DNA of 17,736 nucleotides from CAG-791 sp963658405 (GTDB taxonomy: Bacteria; Bacillota; Clostridia; Lachnospirales; Lachnospiraceae). The notes under the pieces are model-generated. The model was not told the origin of the DNA. It did no database searches and worked only from the letters and a program-made list of their open reading frames with translations. The stretch lies in assembly GCA_963658405.1 (NCBI GenBank), contig CAVKQI010000048.1, positions 1-17,736 on the forward strand, in the 5' to 3' direction. Below, piece after piece: positions 1 to 7,750 of this stretch. Numbering within the stretch: position 1 is the stretch's first letter; each line of letters starts with the position of its first letter. Position numbers and translations under genes: made by a program.

Positions 1-162
1 ACATTATCTTCTGCACTGGCTAAGATATCAAGCGCTTATTCAGTCAATTATCCACAGCTTATGGCTGCGGCTGTTCTGGCAATCTGGCCAATGATGCTGA
101 TATATATTATTTTCCAGAGGCAGTTTATTGAGGGCATTGCGACATCAGGAGGAAAACTATAG
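1..162 (+). CDS. Sugar ABC transporter permease, C-terminal end (partial)
   Basis: The window opens inside a reading frame whose last 53 codons encode the end of a MalG-type carbohydrate ABC permease. A hydrophobic segment (about residues 21-38 of the fragment, containing LMAAAVLAIWPMMLIYIIF) is followed by the family's usual ending, QRQFIEGIATSGGKL. That ending is typical of the inner-membrane permease subunit of CUT1 sugar importers. The TAG stop shares one base with the GTG start of the alpha-galactosidase, so the two are translationally coupled in one operon. Together they suggest import and hydrolysis of an alpha-galactoside such as raffinose or melibiose; the exact sugar is inferred. 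The 5' part lies outside the window. Confidence 0.85.
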   Translation, partial: TLSSALAKISSAYSVNYPQLMAAAVLAIWPMMLIYIIFQRQFIEGIATSGGKL

Positions 163-2366
163 TGGGGATCATTTATTCTGCAGCCTCACGGGAAATCCAC
201 ATATATAACGAATATGTCAGTTATATCATTCAGATATTGGAAAATGGAGAGCTGGCAAATTTATATTTTGGTAAAAAGATTCAGCACAAGAAGGATTTTT
301 CGTATTTACTGGAAGGCAGATTGCGGTCGTTGGCAGTCTATACCAAAGAAAACGATTATTTTCTGAGTCCGCAATATACAAAAATGGAATATCCATGCGC
401 CGGGACAGGTGATTTCAGGGAGCCGGCATTTGATGTGCGGCAGTCTGATGGCAGTCATATTGTGTGTGTTCAATATGTCAGCCATGAAATATATAAGGGG
501 AAAAAGCGCTTAAATGGTTTACCGGCCACCTATGTGGAAGACATAAATGAGGCCGAAACAATTGAAATACACATGACAGATAAGAAGATCAATCTGGATG
601 TTTTTCTGTCATACACAATTTTCAGAGATTATCCTGCAATTGCAAGAAGTGTTCGTTTTGTAAACCATGGTCAGGAGGACGTTTATCTTGAAAGGGCCCT
701 GAGTGCAAGCATAGATTTCCCGGACGCAGACTATGAAATGATAAGCCTCACAGGTGCCTGGGCGAGAGAACGTCATATACATACCAGAAAACTTGACCAC
801 GGCATACAGGCAAGCGGAAGCAGACGCGGCTGCAGCAGCGCAGAGTTCAATCCTTTTCTGTGCCTCAAACGCCCTGAGACTACGGAATCGAGTGGCGCTG
901 CTTTTGGCTTCAGTCTTGTATACAGCGGCAATCATCTGGAACAGGTAGATGTGGATACCTGTGATATGGCCAGGGTACAGATCGGTATTCATCCTGATGG
1001 CTTTGAATGGAAATTATCGAAGGATGAAGAATTCCAAAGCCCGGAAGCAGTTATTGTATACTCTGATAAGGGGTTGAACGGGATGAGTCAGGTCTTCCAC
1101 AAGCTATATCGGACAAGACTTGCCCGTGGCTTCTGGCGGGATCGTCCGAGGCCTATCCTTATCAATAACTGGGAGGCCACAGGCGTTGATTTCACAGAGA
1201 AGAGTATACTGGAACTCGCTGAAACTGCGCACAGCCTTGGTCTGGAATTATTTGTGCTGGATGATGGATGGTTTGGCGGCAGAGAGGATGATAAAACAGG
1301 ACTTGGCGACTGGTATGTAAAAAATAAGCAGAAGCTGCCCAATGGCATAGAAGGACTTGCCCGGAAAATAGAAGCGCTTGGATTGAAATTTGGTTTGTGG
1401 TTTGAACCTGAAATGGTTAATAAAGATTCTGACTTGTACAGGATGCATCCTGACTGGATACTGTGTGCACCCGGCCGAAATCCTTCACCAAGCAGGAATC
1501 AGTATGTTCTGGATTTTTCCCGCCCCGAGGTTGTCGATTACATCTATCATCAGATGGATGAGATCTTATCCGGGGCACCTGTATCTTATGTAAAATGGGA
1601 TATGAACAGGTACATCACGGAATGTTATTCCAACGGACTGGATTCTCAATCGCAGGGGAGAGTATACCATCAATATATTTTGGGTGTGTACAGCCTGTAT
1701 GAGAGATTGATAGAAAAATTCCCTGAAATTCTTTTCGAATCCTGCTCCAGCGGCGGAGCCCGCTTTGACCCGGGAATGCTTTACTATGCGCCGCAGACAT
1801 GGACCAGTGATGACACAGATGCGATGGAGCGTATCAAAATCCAATATGGTACTTCCTATGTATATCCGCTGTCCAGCATGGGGTCCCATGTATCGGAAGT
1901 ACCAAACCAACAGGTGGGACGAATCACCAGCCTGTCTACCAGGGCAAATACCGCGATGTTTGGCACCTTTGGATATGAACTGGATTTGGGAAGAATGACA
2001 GATTCGGAAAAGGAAGCTATCTGTAAGCAGATCGCATATGCAAAAAAACACCGCAGACTTATCCAAAACGGAGTTTTTTACCGCCTGCTGAGTCCATTTG
2101 AGGGAAATGAAAGTGCATGGATGGTTGTTTCTGAGGACCGGACAGAAGCGCTGGTGGGATATTATATCATGCTCGGTGTCCCGAATGAGTCATGGAGACG
2201 CTTATATATGAAAGGGCTTGATCAGAGCCTTAGCTATCACATAGATGGCAGCCCGGAAACGTATGGCGGAGATGAATTAACCAACGCAGGTATGGTCATA
2301 GACAGAAATGATTTATTTCCTGCATGTGGTGATTTTGCTTCTAAACTGTATTATCTGCATACCTGA
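162..2366 (+). CDS. Alpha-galactosidase, glycoside hydrolase family 36
   Basis: This cytoplasmic retaining enzyme (734 aa, usual for bacterial GH36) removes terminal alpha-1,6-galactose from melibiose, raffinose or stachyose. Visible signatures in order are an N-terminal beta-sandwich domain (about 1-320), then a catalytic barrel with DDGWFGGRED near 367, GLWFEPEMV near 411 and YVKWDMNR, whose Asp480 is the expected nucleophile. FESCSSGG follows near 525, then WTSDDTDA, whose Asp550 is the expected acid/base. The 70-residue nucleophile to acid/base spacing fits characterised GH36 enzymes. There is no signal peptide. The GTG start is chosen because AGGAGG at 147-152 sits 9 nt upstream and the N-terminus (MGIIYSAASREIHI) fits family members. 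It overlaps the permease stop by one base. The gene family is certain; natural substrate and gene symbol are left open. Confidence 0.95.
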   Translation: MGIIYSAASREIHIYNEYVSYIIQILENGELANLYFGKKIQHKKDFSYLLEGRLRSLAVYTKENDYFLSPQYTKMEYPCAGTGDFREPAFDVRQSDGSHIVCVQYVSHEIYKGKKRLNGLPATYVEDINEAETIEIHMTDKKINLDVFLSYTIFRDYPAIARSVRFVNHGQEDVYLERALSASIDFPDADYEMISLTGAWARERHIHTRKLDHGIQASGSRRGCSSAEFNPFLCLKRPETTESSGAAFGFSLVYSGNHLEQVDVDTCDMARVQIGIHPDGFEWKLSKDEEFQSPEAVIVYSDKGLNGMSQVFHKLYRTRLARGFWRDRPRPILINNWEATGVDFTEKSILELAETAHSLGLELFVLDDGWFGGREDDKTGLGDWYVKNKQKLPNGIEGLARKIEALGLKFGLWFEPEMVNKDSDLYRMHPDWILCAPGRNPSPSRNQYVLDFSRPEVVDYIYHQMDEILSGAPVSYVKWDMNRYITECYSNGLDSQSQGRVYHQYILGVYSLYERLIEKFPEILFESCSSGGARFDPGMLYYAPQTWTSDDTDAMERIKIQYGTSYVYPLSSMGSHVSEVPNQQVGRITSLSTRANTAMFGTFGYELDLGRMTDSEKEAICKQIAYAKKHRRLIQNGVFYRLLSPFEGNESAWMVVSEDRTEALVGYYIMLGVPNESWRRLYMKGLDQSLSYHIDGSPETYGGDELTNAGMVIDRNDLFPACGDFASKLYYLHT

Positions 2367-2371
2367 TGCTG

Positions 2372-2413
2372 AAAAGGAACCCGATGACATCGGTGTCATG
2401 GGTTCCTTTTTTT
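2372..2413. terminator. Bidirectional intrinsic terminator between convergent genes
   Basis: AAAAGGAACCC (2372-2382) pairs with GGGTTCCTTTT (2400-2410). An inner ATGACA/TGTCAT stem closes a TCGG loop, and seven T follow on the plus strand. On the minus strand the A tract at 2372-2375 gives a shorter T run. The stop codon of the AraC gene (2396-2398) lies inside this hairpin, so the minus-strand gene ends within its own terminator. Confidence 0.85.
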
Positions 2414-3253
2414 GTCCTCAAAATATTTTTCACGATAGGCAGACGGCGATATACCCACTTCACGTTTAAATATTTTAGAAAATGCAAAAGGGTCAGGATA
2501 TCCAACCGAATATGCTATATTCTGAATAGAAAGTTCTTCGTTTTTCAATAGTTTTTTTGCCTTCTTCATCCGCACATAGATCAGATACTCCTGGGGCGAA
2601 TAATTCGTTGCATTTTTGAATAACTTGCTTAAATAGGAGCGGTCCAGTCCGCAATAATCTGCAATATCCTGTATATGAATAGGCTCTGCGTATTTCTTCT
2701 GAATATAGTTGATCACATTCCTGATATAGTTCAGCTGTCCGTTGGCTTTGTCAGATTCCGGTTTTCTGCAGCTGCTGTCAATCAGTATCTGGAACATCCT
2801 GTACAGACTTCCGATACAGTAATATTCATTTTCATTATTATGCAAAATGTCAATGACACATTTTTCCAGTTCATTTCCGGTCGCATGCTCTCTGGGAATA
2901 AAAACGGGATGCTCTCTGGTAATACCGGCCTTGTACAATAAATCCAGTGCCTTTTGTCCATTGAAATGCAGCCAGATGTAATTCCATGGCTCCTTGGCAT
3001 CTGCCTTATAGTATACCGGAACGAACGGTGGTGTAATAAATGCCTGATGTCCGCTCACTGGAAATTCTTTTTCATCCAGATACAGCTTTCCTTTGCCGGA
3101 AATAATATAATGAAGCACATAGTTATTTCGTATGATCGGACCAAAGCTGTAGGAGGGCATGCATTTCTGACAGCCCACCTCATACAGATTTAAGTCGTCA
3201 TAAGAATCATAATCCACAAAATAGCATTCATCATAATGCTTGATTGCTACCAT
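2396..3253 (-). CDS. AraC-family transcriptional regulator (MsmR-like)
   Basis: Predicted sugar-responsive DNA-binding activator of 285 aa. The N-terminal half (about residues 30-110) looks like the cupin-type ligand domain of AraC proteins (LHYIISGKGKLYL, then PWNYIWLHFNG, typical of MsmR/RafR-like members). The C-terminal 100 residues contain two helix-turn-helix units, IQDIADYCGLDRSYLSKLFK and IQNIAYSVGYPDPFAFSKIFK, followed by the conserved GISPSAYR. The ATG at 3253 is chosen over the in-frame TTG at 3268 because the run at 3258-3266 reads GGGGGGGAG on the minus strand and would be the ribosome binding site; the upstream start would place it inside the gene. It is convergent with the alpha-galactosidase and is the likely local regulator of that locus. 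A palindrome at 3348-3373 is a candidate autoregulatory site. Confidence 0.93.
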   Translation of the reverse strand: MVAIKHYDECYFVDYDSYDDLNLYEVGCQKCMPSYSFGPIIRNNYVLHYIISGKGKLYLDEKEFPVSGHQAFITPPFVPVYYKADAKEPWNYIWLHFNGQKALDLLYKAGITREHPVFIPREHATGNELEKCVIDILHNNENEYYCIGSLYRMFQILIDSSCRKPESDKANGQLNYIRNVINYIQKKYAEPIHIQDIADYCGLDRSYLSKLFKNATNYSPQEYLIYVRMKKAKKLLKNEELSIQNIAYSVGYPDPFAFSKIFKREVGISPSAYREKYFEDKKRNP

Positions 3254-3347
3254 AAAACTCCCCCCCAATGATCAGCTTCTTCTATTTATCCGGCTGCGTT
3301 GAAACCGCCAGTCATGCGTATTGGAAAACGTGCATGTGAAGCGTTTT

Positions 3348-3373
3348 GTGCTGATAGTTTTATACTATCACAC
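3348..3373. promoter_or_regulatory. Palindrome in the araC upstream region, candidate operator/promoter
   Basis: TGATAGT (3352-3358) and ACTATCA (3364-3370) form a 7-bp inverted repeat around TTTAT, and GTG/CAC extends it with one bulged base. The centre contains a good -10 box on the plus strand (TATACT, 3361-3366) and TATAAA on the minus strand, but no convincing -35 on either. It lies about 95 bp upstream of the AraC start. The rest of 3254-3513 shows no gene I can support. Confidence 0.35.
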
Positions 3374-3513
3374 ATTGGGGTGATCTTCACTGACATCTAT
3401 GCTGACACACAGGGATATCATAGTTCCATATTGAGTTACCATATTTCAAAAGCTACAATAGAACAGAAAAGTGTTAAAGGGTGCCAAAAAGCTATTCTAA
3501 GGCGACATATTCT

Positions 3514-3618
3514 ATGGAAAATATCATCTGCAATGAGCTTCGCAGGAGAGGCCATATCCAGTCGGCATATTCGCTGTCGGATGAGGTGGAAGGTATGCAG
3601 GAAATTTTCACAGGATAG
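3514..3618 (+). pseudogene. Remnant of a DUF4143-type AAA ATPase C-terminus
   Basis: A 34-codon frame reads ENIICNELRRRGH followed directly by IQSAYSLSDEVEGMQEI and then a stop. From memory of the family, DUF4143 ATPases have a MEN-(I/A)-(I/V)-YNEL-RRG helix, then about 40 residues (VDVG...EVDFV...RYY), then an IQSA-(Y/F)-S-(L/M)-PDEEK block. Here the middle section is missing, with the junction near 3553-3556. After the stop, another frame reads DSILTVGENI (about 3614-3643), resembling the family's next block, DSFKKIVVVGDNI. This suggests a deleted, frameshifted gene end against which the helicase gene now starts. The match rests on recalled family patterns and should be confirmed by a profile search. 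Confidence 0.5.
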
Positions 3619-3642
3619 CATCCTGACCGTCGGAGAAAACAT

Positions 3643-6627
3643 ATGGAAAATTTAGATGTAGTGCGTGCAGGCCTGGAAACAGCCTATATTGACGGCTCGG
3701 CTGTTTCGAGTGATATCTACCGGCCGCAGTTCGTATCGAATAATTACAGGGAAGGAAAGAAGGTACTCTCATCCATAGAGGATGAGCTGCTGGTCTGCGA
3801 TCATTTCCAGATCAGTGTCGCCTTTATCACGATGAGCGGGATAACCCCGCTTCTTCAGACGCTGAAGGAGCTTGAAAAGAAAAATATCCGGGGAGAAATA
3901 CTGACAACCGATTATCTGAATTTCAGCGAGCCGAGAGCCCTGAAAAAGCTGCATGGGCTGTCCAATATCACGCTCAAAATGTATGACACAGAGGCGGCGG
4001 ATAATGGCTTTCACACGAAGGGCTATATCTTCAGGAAGGAAGAAATCTATCGGATCATTATCGGCAGTTCCAATATCACAAGTGCGGCGCTTACCAGCAA
4101 CAGGGAATGGAATACCAGGCTGATCTCCACAGAGCAGGGCGAGGTTGCAAAGGCGATCGTTGCAGAATTCAGGGAATTATGGAACGACGACTGTTCTCTG
4201 GCGTTCGATGACTTCTATGAAAAGTACAGTACAAGGTATGAGATCATCCGGCACCAGCGGGAGATCGCCAGACAGGAAGAGATCACATCCCTTGAGCAGT
4301 ATAAGCTGCAGCCGAACAGCATGCAGGTTGGCTTTATTACGAATCTGAAAAAGATTCTCGAGGCAGGGGAAGACCACGCGCTGCTGATTTCTGCAACAGG
4401 CACCGGAAAAACCTACGCATCCGCTTTTGCCATGAGAGAGCTTGGATTTAAGCGGGTGCTGTTTCTGGTGCACCGCGGGCAGCTGGCCAGACAGACGAAG
4501 CGGTCCTACGAAAAGATCTTTTCCAAATCTGTTTCCATGGGGCTGGTTGGCGCCGGATACCATGATTATGATGCAGACTATGTGTTTGCAACCGTGCAGA
4601 CGCTGAATCGCGATGAGCATCTGCTTCAGTATGAAAAGGATGCGTTTGACTGCATCATAATAGATGAAGCCCACCATGTGCCGGCGGATACATACAGGAA
4701 GATTATGGACCATTTCACGCCGAAGCTATGGCTGGGAATGACGGCTACACCGGATAAGCGGGATGACAATATTGCAGGCAGAAATGTTTATGAGCTGTTT
4801 CATTATCAGATCGCGTATGAGATTCGATTGCAGCAGGCCATGGAGGAGAATCTCCTTTGTCCCTTTCATTATTTTGGGATCACCGATCTGGCGATCATTG
4901 GCGATCGGGAGGAAGGTAATCGGGATTTTTCGTCGCTTACGAGTGAGGAGCGCGTAAGGCATATCATACAGCAGGCGGATTATTACGGCTTCAGCGGGGA
5001 CAAGGTGAAAGGCCTGATCTTTTGCAGCAGCATCAAAGAGACAGAGGAATTATCGGCCAGGTTTAATGCGCAGATCAATCCATCCACCGGAGAGAAATTC
5101 AGGACCATTGCGCTAAACGGCAGTGCGTCAGAGACAGAGCGGCAGGAGGCGTTCGAGCGTCTTGCCATGAATGAGGAAGAGGCAGCGCCGGGCCGTGAAC
5201 CTCTGGATTACATCTTTTCTGTTGAGATCCTGAATGAGGGCGTCGATATTGTAGAAGTAAATCAGGTGATCATGCTCCGGCCGACACAATCACCCATTGT
5301 ATTTATCCAGCAGCTGGGGCGAGGTCTCAGAAAAGCCCACGGGAAAGAGTATGTGGTTATCCTGGATTTTATCGGAAATTATGCGAATAATTTCATGATT
5401 CCGATTGCGCTGTCGGGGGACAGAAGTTATAACAAGGACAATATACGCCGCTATATCACGGAAGGTGAGCGGGTGATTCCGGGAGCCTCTACCGTGCACT
5501 TTGATGAGATCAGCAGAAAGAAGATTTTTGCATCGATCGACAACGCGAATTTCAGCGATATCAGACTGATCAAAGAAAATTATACGAACCTTAAAAATAA
5601 ACTCGGTCACATTCCGGGACTTCAGGATTTCGACAGATACGGAGAGATGGACGTCATCCGCATTTTTGACAACAGCAGTCTGGGATCCTATTACAAATTC
5701 CTGAAAAAATATGAAAAGGAGTACAGGATCCGCTTATCGGAAGATGAGGAAAATATAATCGAATTCGTTTCTAAAAAGCTGGCGAGCGGAAAAAGAATCC
5801 AGGAGCTGCAGATGCTGCGGCGCATACTGGCCTATGCCCATGGCCTGACAAAGCAGGGAGTATTTGCGGGGCTTTCTGCGGATATGAAGACGTATGGAAA
5901 AGCCCTGAGCCAGGGACAGAAGGAAAACCTGGTGCGCGTTATGACCAACGAATTTCCTGCCGGTGCAGGCAAAAAGACGTATGCACAATGCGTATTTATC
6001 GAAGAAGAGGGAGATGACTATAAGCCGACCGGGCAATTCCTGCAGATGCTGAAGAATGATGATTTCTATGCTGTTCTGAAGGAACTGGTCGCATTTGGCA
6101 TCAGCCGGTACGAAAGAGATTATAAGAATGCGTATGCGCAGACGGATCTGGTCTTATATCAGAAATACACGTATGAGGATGTCTGCCGTCTGCTGAACTG
6201 GGAACAGAACGAAGTACCGCTGAACATCGGCGGCTACAAATTCGATAAAAAGACAAAAACCTTCCCGGTATTCATCAATTATGATAAGGCAGAGGATATC
6301 AGTGATACGACAAAATACGAAGACCACTTCGTGCCGGGCTGCCGGGATCGACTGATCGCCATTTCCAAATCGGGAAGGAGCTTACAGTCAGAGGATGTGC
6401 AGAATTTCCTGAAGGCAAAGGAACGCGGCATACAGGTTGAGCTCTTTGTAAGAAAAAACAAAGATGATAAGATTTCCAAGGAGTTTTATTATCTTGGGCA
6501 TATGACGGCGAGCGGAAGAGCAAGCGAATTTACAATGGTCAATACAGAGAAAACGGCAGTCGAAATCGAGTGGATACTGGATGTGCCGGTTCGCGAGGAT
6601 ATCTATGAGTATATTGTGAATTCTTAG
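3643..6627 (+). CDS. PLD-nuclease / SF2 DEAD-DEAH helicase / DUF3427 protein
   Basis: Large 994-aa nucleic-acid enzyme. The N-terminal domain (about 40-180) is a phospholipase-D-like nuclease with one HxK...N motif (H124, K126, then GSSN 141-144). The SF2 helicase core follows: Walker A ATGTGKT (251-257), DEAHH (341-345), TATP (367-370), NEGVDI (531-536) and motif VI QQLGRGLR (556-563). The C-terminal region (about 830-990, with FPVFINYDKAEDISDTTKYEDHF and a late FYYLGHM) matches what I know of DUF3427. Family members are predicted ATP-dependent DNA or RNA translocases with nuclease activity; no substrate is established here. GGAG at 3632-3635 lies 7 nt before the ATG. A NUDIX gene follows after an 81-bp gap filled by a palindromic element. 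It could act in repair or phage defence; the domain assignment is firm, the role is inference. Confidence 0.9.
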   Translation: MENLDVVRAGLETAYIDGSAVSSDIYRPQFVSNNYREGKKVLSSIEDELLVCDHFQISVAFITMSGITPLLQTLKELEKKNIRGEILTTDYLNFSEPRALKKLHGLSNITLKMYDTEAADNGFHTKGYIFRKEEIYRIIIGSSNITSAALTSNREWNTRLISTEQGEVAKAIVAEFRELWNDDCSLAFDDFYEKYSTRYEIIRHQREIARQEEITSLEQYKLQPNSMQVGFITNLKKILEAGEDHALLISATGTGKTYASAFAMRELGFKRVLFLVHRGQLARQTKRSYEKIFSKSVSMGLVGAGYHDYDADYVFATVQTLNRDEHLLQYEKDAFDCIIIDEAHHVPADTYRKIMDHFTPKLWLGMTATPDKRDDNIAGRNVYELFHYQIAYEIRLQQAMEENLLCPFHYFGITDLAIIGDREEGNRDFSSLTSEERVRHIIQQADYYGFSGDKVKGLIFCSSIKETEELSARFNAQINPSTGEKFRTIALNGSASETERQEAFERLAMNEEEAAPGREPLDYIFSVEILNEGVDIVEVNQVIMLRPTQSPIVFIQQLGRGLRKAHGKEYVVILDFIGNYANNFMIPIALSGDRSYNKDNIRRYITEGERVIPGASTVHFDEISRKKIFASIDNANFSDIRLIKENYTNLKNKLGHIPGLQDFDRYGEMDVIRIFDNSSLGSYYKFLKKYEKEYRIRLSEDEENIIEFVSKKLASGKRIQELQMLRRILAYAHGLTKQGVFAGLSADMKTYGKALSQGQKENLVRVMTNEFPAGAGKKTYAQCVFIEEEGDDYKPTGQFLQMLKNDDFYAVLKELVAFGISRYERDYKNAYAQTDLVLYQKYTYEDVCRLLNWEQNEVPLNIGGYKFDKKTKTFPVFINYDKAEDISDTTKYEDHFVPGCRDRLIAISKSGRSLQSEDVQNFLKAKERGIQVELFVRKNKDDKISKEFYYLGHMTASGRASEFTMVNTEKTAVEIEWILDVPVREDIYEYIVNS

Positions 6628-6635
6628 GCATTCGT

Positions 6636-6703
6636 AATCGCATCAGGGAATTCGCCTACGCGAAATTCCCTTCGCGGTGCCGCAATAAATTGCGGCAGGG
6701 AGG
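6636..6703 (+). repeat. Palindromic intergenic element, modules C and D (copy 1)
   Basis: A leading ATCGCATC precedes hairpin C: GGGAATTCGC (6646-6655), loop CTAC, GCGAAATTCCC (6660-6670) with one bulged A. The linker TTCGCGGT then leads to hairpin D: GCCGCAAT (6679-6686), AA, ATTGCGGC (6689-6696). The ribosome binding site GGGAGG (6698-6703) of the NUDIX gene follows at once. The same C-D order recurs at 11062, 13431, 13566 and 17678. No T run follows, so this is not an intrinsic terminator. Confidence 0.85.
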
Positions 6704-6708
6704 TAAAG

Positions 6709-7119
6709 ATGAAAACTATCAGAGTAGTCGCAGCGGTGATCAGGGCGGTGAATGAAAGCGGAGAGCCCATTATTTTTGCAACGCAGCGGGGATACGGAGA
6801 ATTTAAAGATGGCTGGGAATTCCCGGGAGGAAAGATAGAACCGGGTGAAACACCGCAGGAAGCCATCAGACGCGAGATCATGGAAGAGCTTGCGGCAGAG
6901 ATCACGGTGGGAGAATGGATCGATACGATCGAGTATGATTATCCGGAATTTCATCTTTCCATGGACTGCTTCTGGTGCGAAATTGCAAATGGCAATCCGG
7001 TGCTGAAGGAGCACGAGGCGGCAAGGTGGCTGACACGAGCGCAGCTTGATGAGGTGGACTGGCTGCCGGCTGATCGAACAATCATTAAAAAAATAAGTGC
7101 TCTGTTGGAACGCGGATGA
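6709..7119 (+). CDS. NUDIX hydrolase (MutT/NudG-like)
   Basis: Predicted (deoxy)nucleoside triphosphate pyrophosphohydrolase of 136 aa. The Nudix box runs from Gly41 to about Ala63: G41, five residues, E47, seven residues, then REIMEEL (55-61). The Gly that usually follows EEL is Ala62 here, a mild departure. DYPEFHLSMDCFWCEI resembles the small MutT/NudG enzymes that clean oxidised or modified nucleotides. GGGAGG at 6698-6703 lies 5 nt upstream of the ATG. It follows the helicase in the same direction with only a palindromic element between, and a strong terminator follows, so the two form a likely two-gene transcript. The true substrate (8-oxo-dGTP, a cytidine nucleotide or another) cannot be read from the sequence. 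Confidence 0.92.
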   Translation: MKTIRVVAAVIRAVNESGEPIIFATQRGYGEFKDGWEFPGGKIEPGETPQEAIRREIMEELAAEITVGEWIDTIEYDYPEFHLSMDCFWCEIANGNPVLKEHEAARWLTRAQLDEVDWLPADRTIIKKISALLERG

Positions 7120-7146
7120 TTATGTGCGGACAGCGGATCAAATCAC

Positions 7147-7194
7147 AAAGCGTTCAGAAACAGTGCAGCTGTGCAGTTTCTGAACGCTTTTTTT
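7147..7194. terminator. Intrinsic terminator after the NUDIX gene
   Basis: AAAGCGTTCAGAAAC (7147-7161) pairs perfectly with GTTTCTGAACGCTTT (7176-7190), a 15-bp stem, and a run of seven T (7188-7194) follows. It also lies directly downstream of the stop codon of the convergent transporter gene (7193-7195), where only three A are available to make a minus-strand T run, so it is likely weaker in that direction. Confidence 0.9.
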
Positions 7195-7750
7195 AGGAAA
7201 TCACATAAAATAGGAATCTCGCCGCGCCGCACAGGCACATTACCAGGAGGGGGTTCAGCTTATATTTGCGCAGGGAAAAAAAAGCAGCAGCAAAGCTGGC
7301 GGCGCCGAACCAGTCTATGGAAGAAACAGCGGCACTGCGCCCATCAAATATAACCTGCGACAAAATGGAGAGCCCTGCGCCGAGGATCAGAGCTACCACA
7401 ACGGGGCGCAGACAGAGCAGGATGCTTTGCAGGGCGGCTGCACTTCTGTATTTTTTATAGAGAGCAGCCAGCACGGAGACAAATACCAGCGCGGGGGCGA
7501 TGCAGCCGAGCGTGGCAATCACCGCACCCGGCACGGAGGCGATGCGCAGTCCCACAAAGGTTGCAGCGTTTATGGCAATAGGGCCGGGGGTCATCTCGGC
7601 AATGGTGACCAGATCAGTGAACTCCTGCATGGTGAGCCATGTGTGCTGCACGGTGACTTGGCTCTGAATCAGCGGAATTGCCGCATAGCCGCCGCCGACA
7701 CTGAACAGTCCGATTTGCAGAAAACTGAAAAATAACTGCCAGTAAATCAT
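7193..7750 (-). CDS. Chromate transporter family (CHR) protein, second half-subunit
   Basis: Membrane protein of 185 aa with the single CHR domain of split (short-chain) chromate transporters. Typical landmarks are FSVGGGYAAIPLI near the N-terminus, EFTDLVTIAEMTPGPIAINA, and several hydrophobic helices down to the C-terminus. Family members are linked to chromate efflux, but in many Bacillota the real substrate is unknown. The start is set at ATG 7750 rather than the longer in-frame start at 7783, because AGAGGT lies just upstream on the minus strand and the ATG overlaps the stop of the preceding gene as ATGA. That four-base overlap with its partner argues for coupled translation and assembly as a heterodimer. 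Confidence 0.9.
   Translation of the reverse strand: MIYWQLFFSFLQIGLFSVGGGYAAIPLIQSQVTVQHTWLTMQEFTDLVTIAEMTPGPIAINAATFVGLRIASVPGAVIATLGCIAPALVFVSVLAALYKKYRSAAALQSILLCLRPVVVALILGAGLSILSQVIFDGRSAAVSSIDWFGAASFAAAFFSLRKYKLNPLLVMCLCGAARFLFYVIS

Noticed and set aside
3299..3655. 118-codon plus-strand open frame before the helicase
   Set aside because: No ribosome binding site, composition unlike a protein, and it overlaps the helicase start. The recognisable DUF4143 remnant lies mostly in another frame.
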